Origin: Elusimicrobiales bacterium
Lineage (GTDB): Bacteria > Elusimicrobiota > Elusimicrobia > Elusimicrobiales > Elusimicrobiaceae
NCBI GenBank assembly: GCA_041651175.1
Contig: JBAZJT010000013.1
Coordinates: 21,769-85,768 of the forward strand
Direction: 5' to 3'
Length of the DNA stretch: 64,000 nucleotides
The translations under genes were made by a program, and so were the position numbers. The stretch's first letter is position 1; every line of letters starts with the position of its first letter. Positions 24,791 through 32,144 of the stretch are shown here, piece by piece. Under the pieces are notes generated by a model. It saw only the letters and a program-made list of their open reading frames with translations, did no database searches and was not told where the DNA came from.

Positions 24791-25723
24791 GGGCGCGATT
24801 TCCTTTTCACCGAGCCGGACGCCGGCAGGGAGCCGGTATTAAATCTTATCAACAGCGCGGTGAGTTCGGTGCATGTTGTGATATACGAGATAGACGACAG
24901 CCAGATAATAGACGCCCTGATAGCGGCTCATGACCGCGGCGCGGATGTGAAAATGCTCTATAACCAGGATTCGTTTGAGCATTACGGCAAGGACCCCAAC
25001 GGCAAGGCGGTCAAGAAGCTGGCCGAGGCGGGCGTTTCCGTGAAAAAGGCCGGCAAGGCATTCTCTCCCCAGGAAGAGTTCGCGCTTACCCACCAGAAAA
25101 GCATAACGGTGGATGGGGCGCGTTCCATGATCATGACTTTCAATTTCCAGCCCGGGTATTTCACCGGAACCCGCGATTTTGGCTATGTTACCGGAGAGTC
25201 GGGAAAGGTGGCCGAGATAGAGAAGGTGTTCATGTCCGACTGGGATTACACCTCCGTTGCGCCTTCGTCGGAAAATCTGGTGTGGAGCCCTGTCAACGCG
25301 CGCGAAAAACTATTGTCTCTTATAAATGGCGCGCGCAAAACGCTGGATCTGGAGCAGCAGCAGGTTCAGGAGGATGAGTGCAATAAAGCGCTTATAGCCG
25401 CCGCCAAACGCGGCGTCAAGGTGCGTATCATAACCGCTTTCCTGAGGGATTACAACGACCCGAAAAAGGACAAGAATGCCGCCGCGCGCAAGAAGCTCCG
25501 GGCCGCGGGCGTTGAGGCGAAAGTGAGTCTCAATCCCTACATGCATGCCAAGATGATACTGGCCGACTACAAACAGCCGGAGCAGAAGGCGTATATAGGT
25601 TCGGTGAATTTCTCGGGACATTCGCTGGACAAGAACCGCGAGTTGGGAGTGCTGTTCTCGGACAGCCAGTCGCTTGATACCGTCCACAATGCGTTTGAGA
25701 AGGATTGGATCGCGCAGGAGTAG
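24611..25723 (+). CDS. Secreted phospholipase D-family nuclease (two HKD motifs)
   Basis: 370 residues from the ATG at 24611 (GGAGG seven bases upstream). The first 60 residues are the leader shared with the SNase protein. The PLD fold carries two HKD motifs: His161-x-Lys163-x4-Asp168 and His312-x-Lys314-x4-Asp319, the second followed by GSVNFS as in Nuc/cardiolipin-synthase-type enzymes. The first motif has TFN instead of a GSxN. The early segment DAGREPVLNLINSAVSSVHVVIYEID is typical of PLD nucleases. Substrate may be DNA or phospholipid; the pairing with SNase and shared leader favour a nuclease. Confidence 0.9.
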   Translation: MTDTNRQCFRKTTLALLLALLAFPVHAQQTGAARQLQTMGGDSPAVPHARAADSAAASGGGRDFLFTEPDAGREPVLNLINSAVSSVHVVIYEIDDSQIIDALIAAHDRGADVKMLYNQDSFEHYGKDPNGKAVKKLAEAGVSVKKAGKAFSPQEEFALTHQKSITVDGARSMIMTFNFQPGYFTGTRDFGYVTGESGKVAEIEKVFMSDWDYTSVAPSSENLVWSPVNAREKLLSLINGARKTLDLEQQQVQEDECNKALIAAAKRGVKVRIITAFLRDYNDPKKDKNAAARKKLRAAGVEAKVSLNPYMHAKMILADYKQPEQKAYIGSVNFSGHSLDKNRELGVLFSDSQSLDTVHNAFEKDWIAQE

Positions 25724-25745
25724 GGTTCCGCCTGTTTTGGCAATT

Positions 25746-25769
25746 GCCGCCGGCGCATGCGCCGGCGGC
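25746..25769 (+). terminator. Perfect 24-bp GC palindrome after the PLD gene
   Basis: GCCGCCGGCGCATGCGCCGGCGGC reads as a perfect palindrome 23 bases after the PLD stop. It could terminate or stabilise the secreted-enzyme mRNA. No U-run follows. Confidence 0.5.
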
Positions 25770-25846
25770 GCTGTTCCCCGCGCAAAAATACGGGTCCCGG
25801 TTTCTTTCCTCCTGAAATTGCCGGCTTCGCGATGAGTGGAGACTGT

Positions 25847-26893
25847 ATGAGAAGCCTATGGATCGTTGCGGCGCTGGGCGCATTCGCTGGACCGGCTTGC
25901 GCGGGGGATAATAACACTGCAATGAAAGAAAAACAACAAACTGCGGCATTCTGCGCATTCTCGGACGAGGAATTAAAACGCAAACTCACGCCGGAGCAGT
26001 ACCGCGTGGTGCGGGAAAACGGCACCGAAAAGCCGTTTGAAAACGAATACTGGAACAACAAGCGCGCCGGCCTGTATGTGGACGTGGTATCGGGCGAGCC
26101 GCTGTTCAGTTCCTCCGACAAATTCGATTCCAAAACCGGCTGGCCCAGCTTCTCCCGGCCCATCGCGCCGGAAACTGTAACGAGCAAAACGGACAACTCC
26201 GCCGGCATGGAGCGCACCGAGGCGCGCAGCGCCCGGGCGGACATGCACCTTGGCCATGTTTTCAGCGACGGTCCCGGACCCGGAGGGCTGCGCTACTGCA
26301 TCAACTCGGCTGCGCTGCGTTTTGTCCCGGCGGAAAAGCTGGCCGCCGCCGGGCTGGGGCGGTACCTCTACCTGTTCCCGGCAAAAGCGAAAGAACTGGG
26401 CTATCAGGAGGCCACCTTCGCCGGCGGCTGTTTCTGGGGAATGCAGGCTTATTTCAAAAAAGTGAAAGGCGTGCTTAGCGTCCGCGCCGGCTACACCGGC
26501 GGACATGCCGCAAACCCGGATTACAAGCAGGTATGCGCCGGCTCCACCGGGCACGCCGAGGCCGTGGATATAATCTTTGATCCGAAGATAGTTTCCTACA
26601 AACGGCTGCTGGAGCATTTCTGGGAACTGCACAATCCGACCAGCCTGAATAAACAGGGCGGGGATTCCGGCTCCCAGTACCGCGCCGCCGTATTCTACCA
26701 CGACGCGGAGCAGAAAACGCTGGCGGACCAGTCCAAGCTCGCGCTGGAAAAATCCGGCAAATACGGCAAGCCGATTGTAACGGAAATCTCAAAAGCGGGC
26801 GGGTTTTACCAGGCCGAGGAATACCATCAGGACTATCTGGACAAGCATCCGGGCGGCTACTGCCACATCAATCTGGACAACGCGGACAAGTGA
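25847..26893 (+). CDS. msrBA: Exported methionine sulfoxide reductase, MsrB-MsrA fusion
   Basis: 348 residues from 25847, where TGGAG precedes the ATG; a longer frame from 25757 would include a palindrome. Signal peptide MRSLWIVAALGAFAGPACAG. The MsrB domain comes first (about 35-165: TGWPSF, RADMHLGHVFSDGP, catalytic Cys151 in RYCINSAALRF), then MsrA (about 188-345: GGCFWGMQ with Cys195, GYTGGH, HFWELHNPTSLNKQGGDSGSQYR). The domain order is the reverse of the Neisseria PilB type. The CxxC zinc pairs of many MsrB proteins are absent. It would repair oxidised Met of periplasmic or secreted proteins, fitting its place after secreted enzymes. Confidence 0.93.
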   Translation: MRSLWIVAALGAFAGPACAGDNNTAMKEKQQTAAFCAFSDEELKRKLTPEQYRVVRENGTEKPFENEYWNNKRAGLYVDVVSGEPLFSSSDKFDSKTGWPSFSRPIAPETVTSKTDNSAGMERTEARSARADMHLGHVFSDGPGPGGLRYCINSAALRFVPAEKLAAAGLGRYLYLFPAKAKELGYQEATFAGGCFWGMQAYFKKVKGVLSVRAGYTGGHAANPDYKQVCAGSTGHAEAVDIIFDPKIVSYKRLLEHFWELHNPTSLNKQGGDSGSQYRAAVFYHDAEQKTLADQSKLALEKSGKYGKPIVTEISKAGGFYQAEEYHQDYLDKHPGGYCHINLDNADK

Positions 26894-26925
26894 TTATCGC
26901 TTTTTTGCGGGTTGTGTTTCAGACC

Positions 26926-27005
26926 CTATGGAGAACAATTGGGTTTTTGGCATAATCCCTTTCAAACAATTCGTTATCCCATAGCGCGATGCTTTCTGTA
27001 AGCAT
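26926..27005 (+). promoter_or_regulatory. Structured leader of the ABC-F gene
   Basis: Two hairpins can form: a long imperfect one from CTATGG to CCATAG (26926-26984) enclosing the leader ORF, and a small one pairing ATGCTT (26989-26994) with AAGCAT (27000-27005). The gene's TAGGAG ribosome site is at 27018-27023. The layout fits translational or transcriptional attenuation; inference only. Confidence 0.35.
26928..26984 (+). CDS. Possible leader peptide upstream of the ABC-F gene
   Basis: ATG...TAG encodes 18 residues, MENNWVFGIIPFKQFVIP, in the leader of the ABC-F gene. Its start and stop codons sit in complementary arms (CTATGG at 26926-26931, CCATAG at 26979-26984). Leader peptides of this size control many antibiotic-resistance ABC-F genes through ribosome stalling. 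The upstream Shine-Dalgarno is poor, so this could be chance. Confidence 0.35.
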   Translation: MENNWVFGIIPFKQFVIP

Positions 27006-27029
27006 TATGCTTTTCCGTAGGAGATATCT

Positions 27030-28685
27030 ATGGTGTCTTCCAACTCAAGGATTTTTGTCAGCAGTTCTGACCTCGATTATTCGTTCCCAGGCGGGGAGGT
27101 GCTGTTTAACAATCTAAATTTTTCAATAGAGCGCGGCATTGCCGGTATCGTGGGGCCAAACGGTTCCGGGAAAAGCACTCTTTTAAAGCTCATAAGCGGT
27201 ACGCTAGAGCCTTCCTGTGGCGAAATCAAAGCTAGCGGTAAAGTGTCTATACTTGGACAGGATGCCTTTGCCAATGAGGATTTGACTGTTGAGAAAATGC
27301 TGGGGGTTTCAGAAAAGCTTGATGCTTTAAGACAGGTAGCTGGAGGCGAAGTTTCATCTGAGCTTTTTGAAATTATAAACGGGGACTGGGATATCCAGGA
27401 AACTGTTTCTAAAGCATTGGAGCGCATGGGGATAGCTCATATCCCGCTTGGCCGTAAATTCGGCACATTAAGCGGCGGCGAAGCGATAAAAGTCCGCATC
27501 GCGGGCTTGCTTGTTTCAAAGCCGGATATATTGCTATTGGACGAACCCACAAATAATCTGGACACGGAAGGGCGACATATTCTGACCGGTTTTTTGCAAT
27601 CGTGGGATAAGTGCGCGGTGGTGGTTAGCCATGACAGGGAATTGCTCTCTATCGCAGACAAAATATTTGAACTGTCCAATCGCGGGCTTGCAGCCTATGG
27701 CGGCAACTATGAGTTTTACGTTGCCGCAAGGCAGGAAGAGGATAATGCGCTTGAACGAAGGATAACTTCCGCCCGCGAGGAAGTAAAACGCGAGAAGCGC
27801 GAAATGCGCGAAAGCCTTGAGCGGCAGTCTCACCGCATGGCTGGCGGCAAAAAGCGGGCCAAGAAAAGCGGTATGCCTAAAGTATTGATTGACGCGCGCA
27901 AAAGACGAGCGCAGGAAACCTTGGGGAAAGCCAATATTTTACATGCGGCCATAGCCGCTGCAGCCGGGCAAAAACTCCAATCAGCCCGTTCATTGATAAG
28001 AGAACGCAATACCATCAATGTGGATATGCCGCAAACAGAAGTTCCTAATGGGAAATCACTTGTAGAAGCAAAAGAACTTAACTTCCGATATCCGCAAGGC
28101 AGCGCGTTCCTGTTCAACGAGCCGTTGAGCTTCTCCATTGCCGGTCCGGAGCGGTTGTCCATAACAGGTCCCAACGGCTCCGGCAAGAGCACGTTGCTCA
28201 AGCTGATTTTGGCTTCGCGCAAGCCCGCTGATATACACGGAGAAATCTCCGGCGCGTTGTCGGTAAAAACCGCGAAAATCGCTTATCTGGACCAGAAACT
28301 GAATTTATTGCGCAATGACTTGACATTGCTGGAAAACATAACGTTGTTTGCCCCAGACATGCGGGAATCGGACAAACGGTTAAGACTGGCACGATTTCTA
28401 TTCCGTGAGCAAGAAGCAGGCCGAAAAGCGGAAACATTCAGCGGTGGCGAGAAAATAAGAGCCGCGCTGGCCTGCGTCCTCTCGGCGGCGGAGCCTCCGC
28501 ATATACTCATGCTGGATGAACCGACGAATAATTTGGACATTGACAGCATTGAAAGGTTGGAAAGCGCGCTGGCGAATTACAAGGGCGCGTTAATTGTTGT
28601 ATCACACGACGAAAAATTCCTTGAAAACCTTGGCGTAATGCGGCGGATTCCCGTTCTGGCAACAAAAAAACAGGACTTCAGCTAA
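27030..28685 (+). CDS. ABC-F family ATPase (ribosome-associated, resistance-type)
   Basis: 551 residues, two ABC domains and no membrane segments. Domain 1: GPNGSGKST, LSGGEAIKVRIAGLL, ILLLDEPTNNLD. Domain 2: GPNGSGKST, FSGGEKIRAALACVL, ILMLDEPTNNLD. Between them is a charged interdomain linker (EEVKREKREMRESLERQSHRM and following, about 245-330) that in ABC-F proteins reaches the ribosomal P-site or exit tunnel. The two ABC units and linker exclude a transporter. Base composition, especially in the first half, is visibly more AT-rich than neighbours, suggesting transfer. The possible leader peptide would fit an antibiotic-inducible resistance gene, but translation-factor roles are equally possible. 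Confidence 0.9.
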   Translation: MVSSNSRIFVSSSDLDYSFPGGEVLFNNLNFSIERGIAGIVGPNGSGKSTLLKLISGTLEPSCGEIKASGKVSILGQDAFANEDLTVEKMLGVSEKLDALRQVAGGEVSSELFEIINGDWDIQETVSKALERMGIAHIPLGRKFGTLSGGEAIKVRIAGLLVSKPDILLLDEPTNNLDTEGRHILTGFLQSWDKCAVVVSHDRELLSIADKIFELSNRGLAAYGGNYEFYVAARQEEDNALERRITSAREEVKREKREMRESLERQSHRMAGGKKRAKKSGMPKVLIDARKRRAQETLGKANILHAAIAAAAGQKLQSARSLIRERNTINVDMPQTEVPNGKSLVEAKELNFRYPQGSAFLFNEPLSFSIAGPERLSITGPNGSGKSTLLKLILASRKPADIHGEISGALSVKTAKIAYLDQKLNLLRNDLTLLENITLFAPDMRESDKRLRLARFLFREQEAGRKAETFSGGEKIRAALACVLSAAEPPHILMLDEPTNNLDIDSIERLESALANYKGALIVVSHDEKFLENLGVMRRIPVLATKKQDFS

Positions 28686-28731
28686 TGCTCGCCGTTGGGA
28701 TAAATCATGCTGTCCCCGGAATTACAGAACC

Positions 28732-28938
28732 CTATGCTTTATTCTCCGGCTCAAGCGGCATCACAAAATAGGCCAGCAGATACGACAAACCGAACGGCGC
28801 AAAGCCTGTGCAGACAAGCAGCACCAGAAAAATCAGCCGGAACAACGTTGCGTCTTTACCGAAATACTCCGCCAGCCCTCCGCAAATGCCAAGCACCGTG
28901 CGGTTTGTTCTTGACCTGTAGAGTTTTTTCTCTTCCAT
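28732..28938 (-). CDS. PspC domain small membrane protein
   Basis: 68 residues with AAGGAGG upstream. KLYRSRTNRTVLGICGGLAEYFGKDATLFRLIFLVLLV is the PspC domain: amphipathic start, GICGGLAEYF, then a hydrophobic helix and LSYLLAYFVMPLEP. PspC proteins sense or respond to inner-membrane stress; stand-alone short versions are widespread and poorly characterised. It is convergent with the ABC-F gene, 46 bases between stops, with no psp partners nearby. Confidence 0.9.
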   Translation of the reverse strand: MEEKKLYRSRTNRTVLGICGGLAEYFGKDATLFRLIFLVLLVCTGFAPFGLSYLLAYFVMPLEPENKA

Positions 28939-29040
28939 AAATCCTCCTTAAGTTCGCCGTTATTATGAATACGGCGTTCCTGGCGCAACGGTTGCATTAT
29001 AATCCGTGTCCGGGATGGAGGAGCCCCTGCGGTAAAAATC

Positions 29041-29110
29041 TCCCGGGCATGGATTCGAACCATGAATAACGCCTTCAAAGGGCGCTGTGTTACCGTTACA
29101 CCACCCGGGA
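29041..29110 (-). tRNA. tRNA-Gln (UUG anticodon)
   Basis: Reading the minus strand from 29110, a cloverleaf of 70 bases forms: acceptor TCCCGGG/CCCGGGA, D-arm GTGT-AACGGTA-ACAC, anticodon arm GCGCC-CTTTGAA-GGCGT with anticodon TTG, T-arm CATGG-TTCGAAT-CCATG. CCA is not encoded. It stands alone between pspC and spoVG. Confidence 0.95.
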
Positions 29111-29170
29111 ACAGCGACGGCCCCGCGCTGGCGCGGAGCCATCGTCAACCGATATTCTAGATTTTCGCCG

Positions 29171-29497
29171 CTATAGATTGCAACGCCGGTCCGATGCCGG
29201 AGCATCGGCGTCCCGGTCGGCTTCCTGCGGCTGGGGAGGGCCTTTTTTCAACTCCTGCTCGTAGGCCTTGAGGATATTTTCTTCCAGATACTGGCGGAAT
29301 TCCTGAGTGATGGGATGAACCATGTCCTTGTGCGTTCCGTCCGGCAGCTTGCGCGAGGGCATGCACAAAAAAACCCCTTTTACCCCCTGCACTACTTTCA
29401 TATTCCGCACAACGAAACAATTGTCAAACGTAACGCTGGCGAAAGCCTTCAGCCGCTCCTCATTCATCATGTGGATGCGGATTTCGCTTATCTGCAT
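29171..29497 (-). CDS. spoVG: SpoVG family RNA/DNA-binding regulator
   Basis: 108 residues from ATG 29497 (GGGGGGA upstream); the frame from 29560 lies inside ispE. MQISEIRIHMMNEERLKAFASVTFDNCFVVRNMKVVQG and VFLCMPSRKLPDGTHKDMVHPIT are highly conserved SpoVG features. The Gln/Pro/Asp-rich tail is variable. SpoVG binds nucleic acids and modulates gene expression in many non-sporulating bacteria. It overlaps the end of ispE by 38 bases, the classical ispE-spoVG neighbourhood. Confidence 0.95.
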   Translation of the reverse strand: MQISEIRIHMMNEERLKAFASVTFDNCFVVRNMKVVQGVKGVFLCMPSRKLPDGTHKDMVHPITQEFRQYLEENILKAYEQELKKGPPQPQEADRDADAPASDRRCNL

Positions 29498-30392
29498 ATT
29501 CCCCCCGTAGGAACTTGACAGCGTAGGCGGCGGCGCGTCCCCCCGCGACAGCCGCCGCAATGCGCTTTGATTGCGCGGCAGTATCGCTTATCGCGAACAC
29601 GCAGGACCCCGAACCTGACATCAGCACCGCTTTCGCTCCGTGTGCAGCCAGCTCCGCGCGAATGTCGCGGACCGCTTTGTAACGCGGCAAAACCGGCTGT
29701 TCCAGCCTGTTGAAAAGCAAAGAAATCCAGTTATCAGAAGCCGCCCCCCCTTCCAACATCCTCTTAAGTTTATAAAGCGAAAGAAGCCTTGTCAAGACTT
29801 CCGTACGCGGGGCGGGGCGCAGCGCGCGGTATGCATCCGCAGTGGAAACCGGCACTCCGGGATACACAACCGTTAGATAAGGAAGCCGCCCGCGCGCGGG
29901 CAGGGGTTTAAGCCTGTCGCCAATCCCCGTGCCGACGAGGAAAGCCTCCTCCCGCAGAAACACCGGCACATCCGCGCCCAGGCCGCGCGCAATGGCGGAC
30001 AGACGCCTGTTCTCCCACGGGCGGGTGGTTATGCCAAACAGCCGGCACATGCCCTTTATCACCGCCGCCGCGTCCGAGGAGCCGCCCCCCAGCCCCGCGC
30101 CGATCGGGATATTCTTTTCCAACGTGATGGTTGTACAGCCGTTTATTCCGAACTCTTCGCGGACGGCTTTTTCCGCGCGCAATGCCAGGTTGTCCGCCCC
30201 TGCGGAAAGCGGGCAGGGGGTGCGGTTTATAAGCCGGAAACCCGGTTTGCCGGATTTGGCGATGGTTATTTTATCCGCCAGCGAGATTTTAGCGAACAAA
30301 GTGGCGATGTTGTGATAGCCGTCCGGCCTTTTGCCGGTGATTTCCAGAAACAGGTTTATTTTGGCCGGAGCGGCCAGTGTGATTTTACGCAT
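29460..30392 (-). CDS. ispE: 4-diphosphocytidyl-2-C-methyl-D-erythritol kinase
   Basis: 310 residues. GHMP kinase features: APAKINLFLEITGKRPDGYHNI at the N-terminus, the ATP loop IPIGAGLGGGSSDAAAVI, and VLMSGSGSCVFAI near the C-terminus. It phosphorylates CDP-methylerythritol in the MEP route to isoprenoids, including the polyprenyl phosphate that the mannose cassette would use. About 20 residues at the C-terminus overlap the spoVG start. The gene is divergent from the Sel1-repeat gene, with 66 bases for both promoters. Confidence 0.95.
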   Translation of the reverse strand: MRKITLAAPAKINLFLEITGKRPDGYHNIATLFAKISLADKITIAKSGKPGFRLINRTPCPLSAGADNLALRAEKAVREEFGINGCTTITLEKNIPIGAGLGGGSSDAAAVIKGMCRLFGITTRPWENRRLSAIARGLGADVPVFLREEAFLVGTGIGDRLKPLPARGRLPYLTVVYPGVPVSTADAYRALRPAPRTEVLTRLLSLYKLKRMLEGGAASDNWISLLFNRLEQPVLPRYKAVRDIRAELAAHGAKAVLMSGSGSCVFAISDTAAQSKRIAAAVAGGRAAAYAVKFLRGEYADKRNPHPHDE

Positions 30393-30458
30393 TCATATAT
30401 TCTAAAACACGCGGCGGCGTTTTGCAAAACTCCGTCAAATGTTTTAGAGTTGTCTTTA

Positions 30459-32144
30459 ATGAAAATATTCATCTATGCAGTCCTGGCGATGTGTTTGGGC
30501 GTCGCCATCGGGTTTTATGCCGGCAAACGCACCCGCCCCCCCGCGCCGGAGGCGGTAACCCCGCCGGACGAGCTGTCGCTTACCGTTTCCAGTTCGGCCT
30601 CGGCGACGCAGTACCGCACGCTGTCGGAGATATACGCGCAGATAATGCAGGGCAGCCACAACGAGGCGGTGGAAGTGGTGGTCCAACGCCCCGCCGAAAA
30701 GGGCAACCCGCACGCGCAGTATCTGATGGGCGATTTGTATTACAACGGCTACGGCACGCAGAAGGATTTCTCCGTCGCCGCCAAATGGTTTGAAAAAGCC
30801 GCCAAAAGCGGCTATGCCAAGGCGCAAACGTTTTTCGGCATGATGAACGAGCGCGGCGACGGCATGCCCGTAAACGAGGGCACCGCGCTCAACTGGTACA
30901 AGCAGGCCGCCGGCAAGGGCGAGCCGCTGGCGCAGAACATCATCGCCGTCAAAAAGGAAACCGGCCAGCTCGGTGAGAAAAATTCCTCCGAAGCCGTGGA
31001 GCTTATGCAGAAAGGCTCCGAGCAGGGCGACGTGCGCAGCCAGGTGAACCTGGGCATAATGTACGAGCGCGGCAACGGCGTCAAGCGCAATTACAAAGAG
31101 GCGGTGAAGTGGTACACCAAGGCCGCCAAGCAGGAAGATTCCACCGCGCAGCTTTATCTAGGGCTTATGTACGAGCAGGGCCGCGGCGTGCGCAAAAACG
31201 TGGCCACCGCCGCCAAATGGTACCGCAAAGCCGCCGAACAGAACGACCCGCAGGCGCAGAACAACCTCGGCGCGCTGTATGAAAGCGGCAGGGGCGTGCG
31301 GCAGAGCTTTATAGAGGCTTTCAAATGGTATCTCAAAGCCGCCGAGCATGGCGACCCCAAAGGCCAGACCAACATAGGCGTTCTTTACGAGAACGGAACC
31401 GGCGTGGCCCAGGACAAGGACGAGGCGCTCAAGTGGTACAAAAAAGCCGCCGATTCCGGCTATGGCCGCGCGGAGGTTTATCTCGGCATTCACGAGGAGA
31501 CGCGCAACCTGAAGGAAGCCATGTCCTGGTACGAAAAAGCCTCCGCCCACGGCAACGCTCAGGCGATGAACAATCTGGCCGCCATATATCTGGAAGGCCG
31601 GGGCGGCGTTCCGCGCAATTTCAACAAGGCGCGTGCGCTGCTTGAGCGCGCCGCCCGCAAAGGCTTTGCCAAGGCGCAGGCTAATCTGGGACAGATGTAC
31701 GAGAAAGGCGCGGGAATGCCCAAAAACCAGAAAAAAGCCGCTTTCTGGTACGAAAAAGCCGCCGAGCAGGGCAATGCGCGCTGCGCCATCCGCCTTGCGG
31801 ACATGCACATGGAAGGCAAAGGCCTGCCCAAGGATTACATGAAAGCCTACGAAATACTCTATCCGATAGCGGAAAACTCCGGTCCCAATTCCCAGGAGGC
31901 CGCGCAGATAATAGACCTGCTGCAATCCAAATTGAACCCCAAGCAAATGGCCGAGGCCGGCAAGCGGTTCAAGCCGCTCCAGATAAGCAGGGCGGCAGAG
32001 CCGCCTACCCCCGCGCAGATGGCGGAGGAGCCGCCGGAAAAAGATTCCAAGCCGGATAACGCCGCTTCCATGAATGTGCGGCAGGATTCCAATAATCAGC
32101 AGGACGCCGGAGAGGACGAGGAAGACGGAGAAGACGAGGAATGA
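30459..32144 (+). CDS. Membrane-anchored Sel1-like (TPR-type) repeat protein
   Basis: 561 residues from ATG 30459; the frame from 30312 crosses the divergent promoter region. An N-terminal helix (KIFIYAVLAMCLGVAIGFYAG) anchors or exports it. From about 75 to 500 run about eleven Sel1-like repeats of some 36 residues with the pattern A-x2-LG-x2-Y-x3-GV-x-(K/R)-x4-A-x2-WY-x-KAA (for example YLGLMYEQGRGVRKNVATAA). One repeat is shortened near LGIHEETRNLKEAMSW. The tail is Pro/Glu-rich and ends in an acidic run. Such proteins are scaffolds for envelope or signalling complexes. The stop overlaps tex by four bases. Confidence 0.9.
   Translation: MKIFIYAVLAMCLGVAIGFYAGKRTRPPAPEAVTPPDELSLTVSSSASATQYRTLSEIYAQIMQGSHNEAVEVVVQRPAEKGNPHAQYLMGDLYYNGYGTQKDFSVAAKWFEKAAKSGYAKAQTFFGMMNERGDGMPVNEGTALNWYKQAAGKGEPLAQNIIAVKKETGQLGEKNSSEAVELMQKGSEQGDVRSQVNLGIMYERGNGVKRNYKEAVKWYTKAAKQEDSTAQLYLGLMYEQGRGVRKNVATAAKWYRKAAEQNDPQAQNNLGALYESGRGVRQSFIEAFKWYLKAAEHGDPKGQTNIGVLYENGTGVAQDKDEALKWYKKAADSGYGRAEVYLGIHEETRNLKEAMSWYEKASAHGNAQAMNNLAAIYLEGRGGVPRNFNKARALLERAARKGFAKAQANLGQMYEKGAGMPKNQKKAAFWYEKAAEQGNARCAIRLADMHMEGKGLPKDYMKAYEILYPIAENSGPNSQEAAQIIDLLQSKLNPKQMAEAGKRFKPLQISRAAEPPTPAQMAEEPPEKDSKPDNAASMNVRQDSNNQQDAGEDEEDGEDEE

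Noticed and set aside
30700..31900. Regular periodicity of about 108 bases, considered as a CRISPR-like or satellite array
   Set aside because: It is the DNA of Sel1 repeats in a coding gene; no identical spacers or direct repeats are present.
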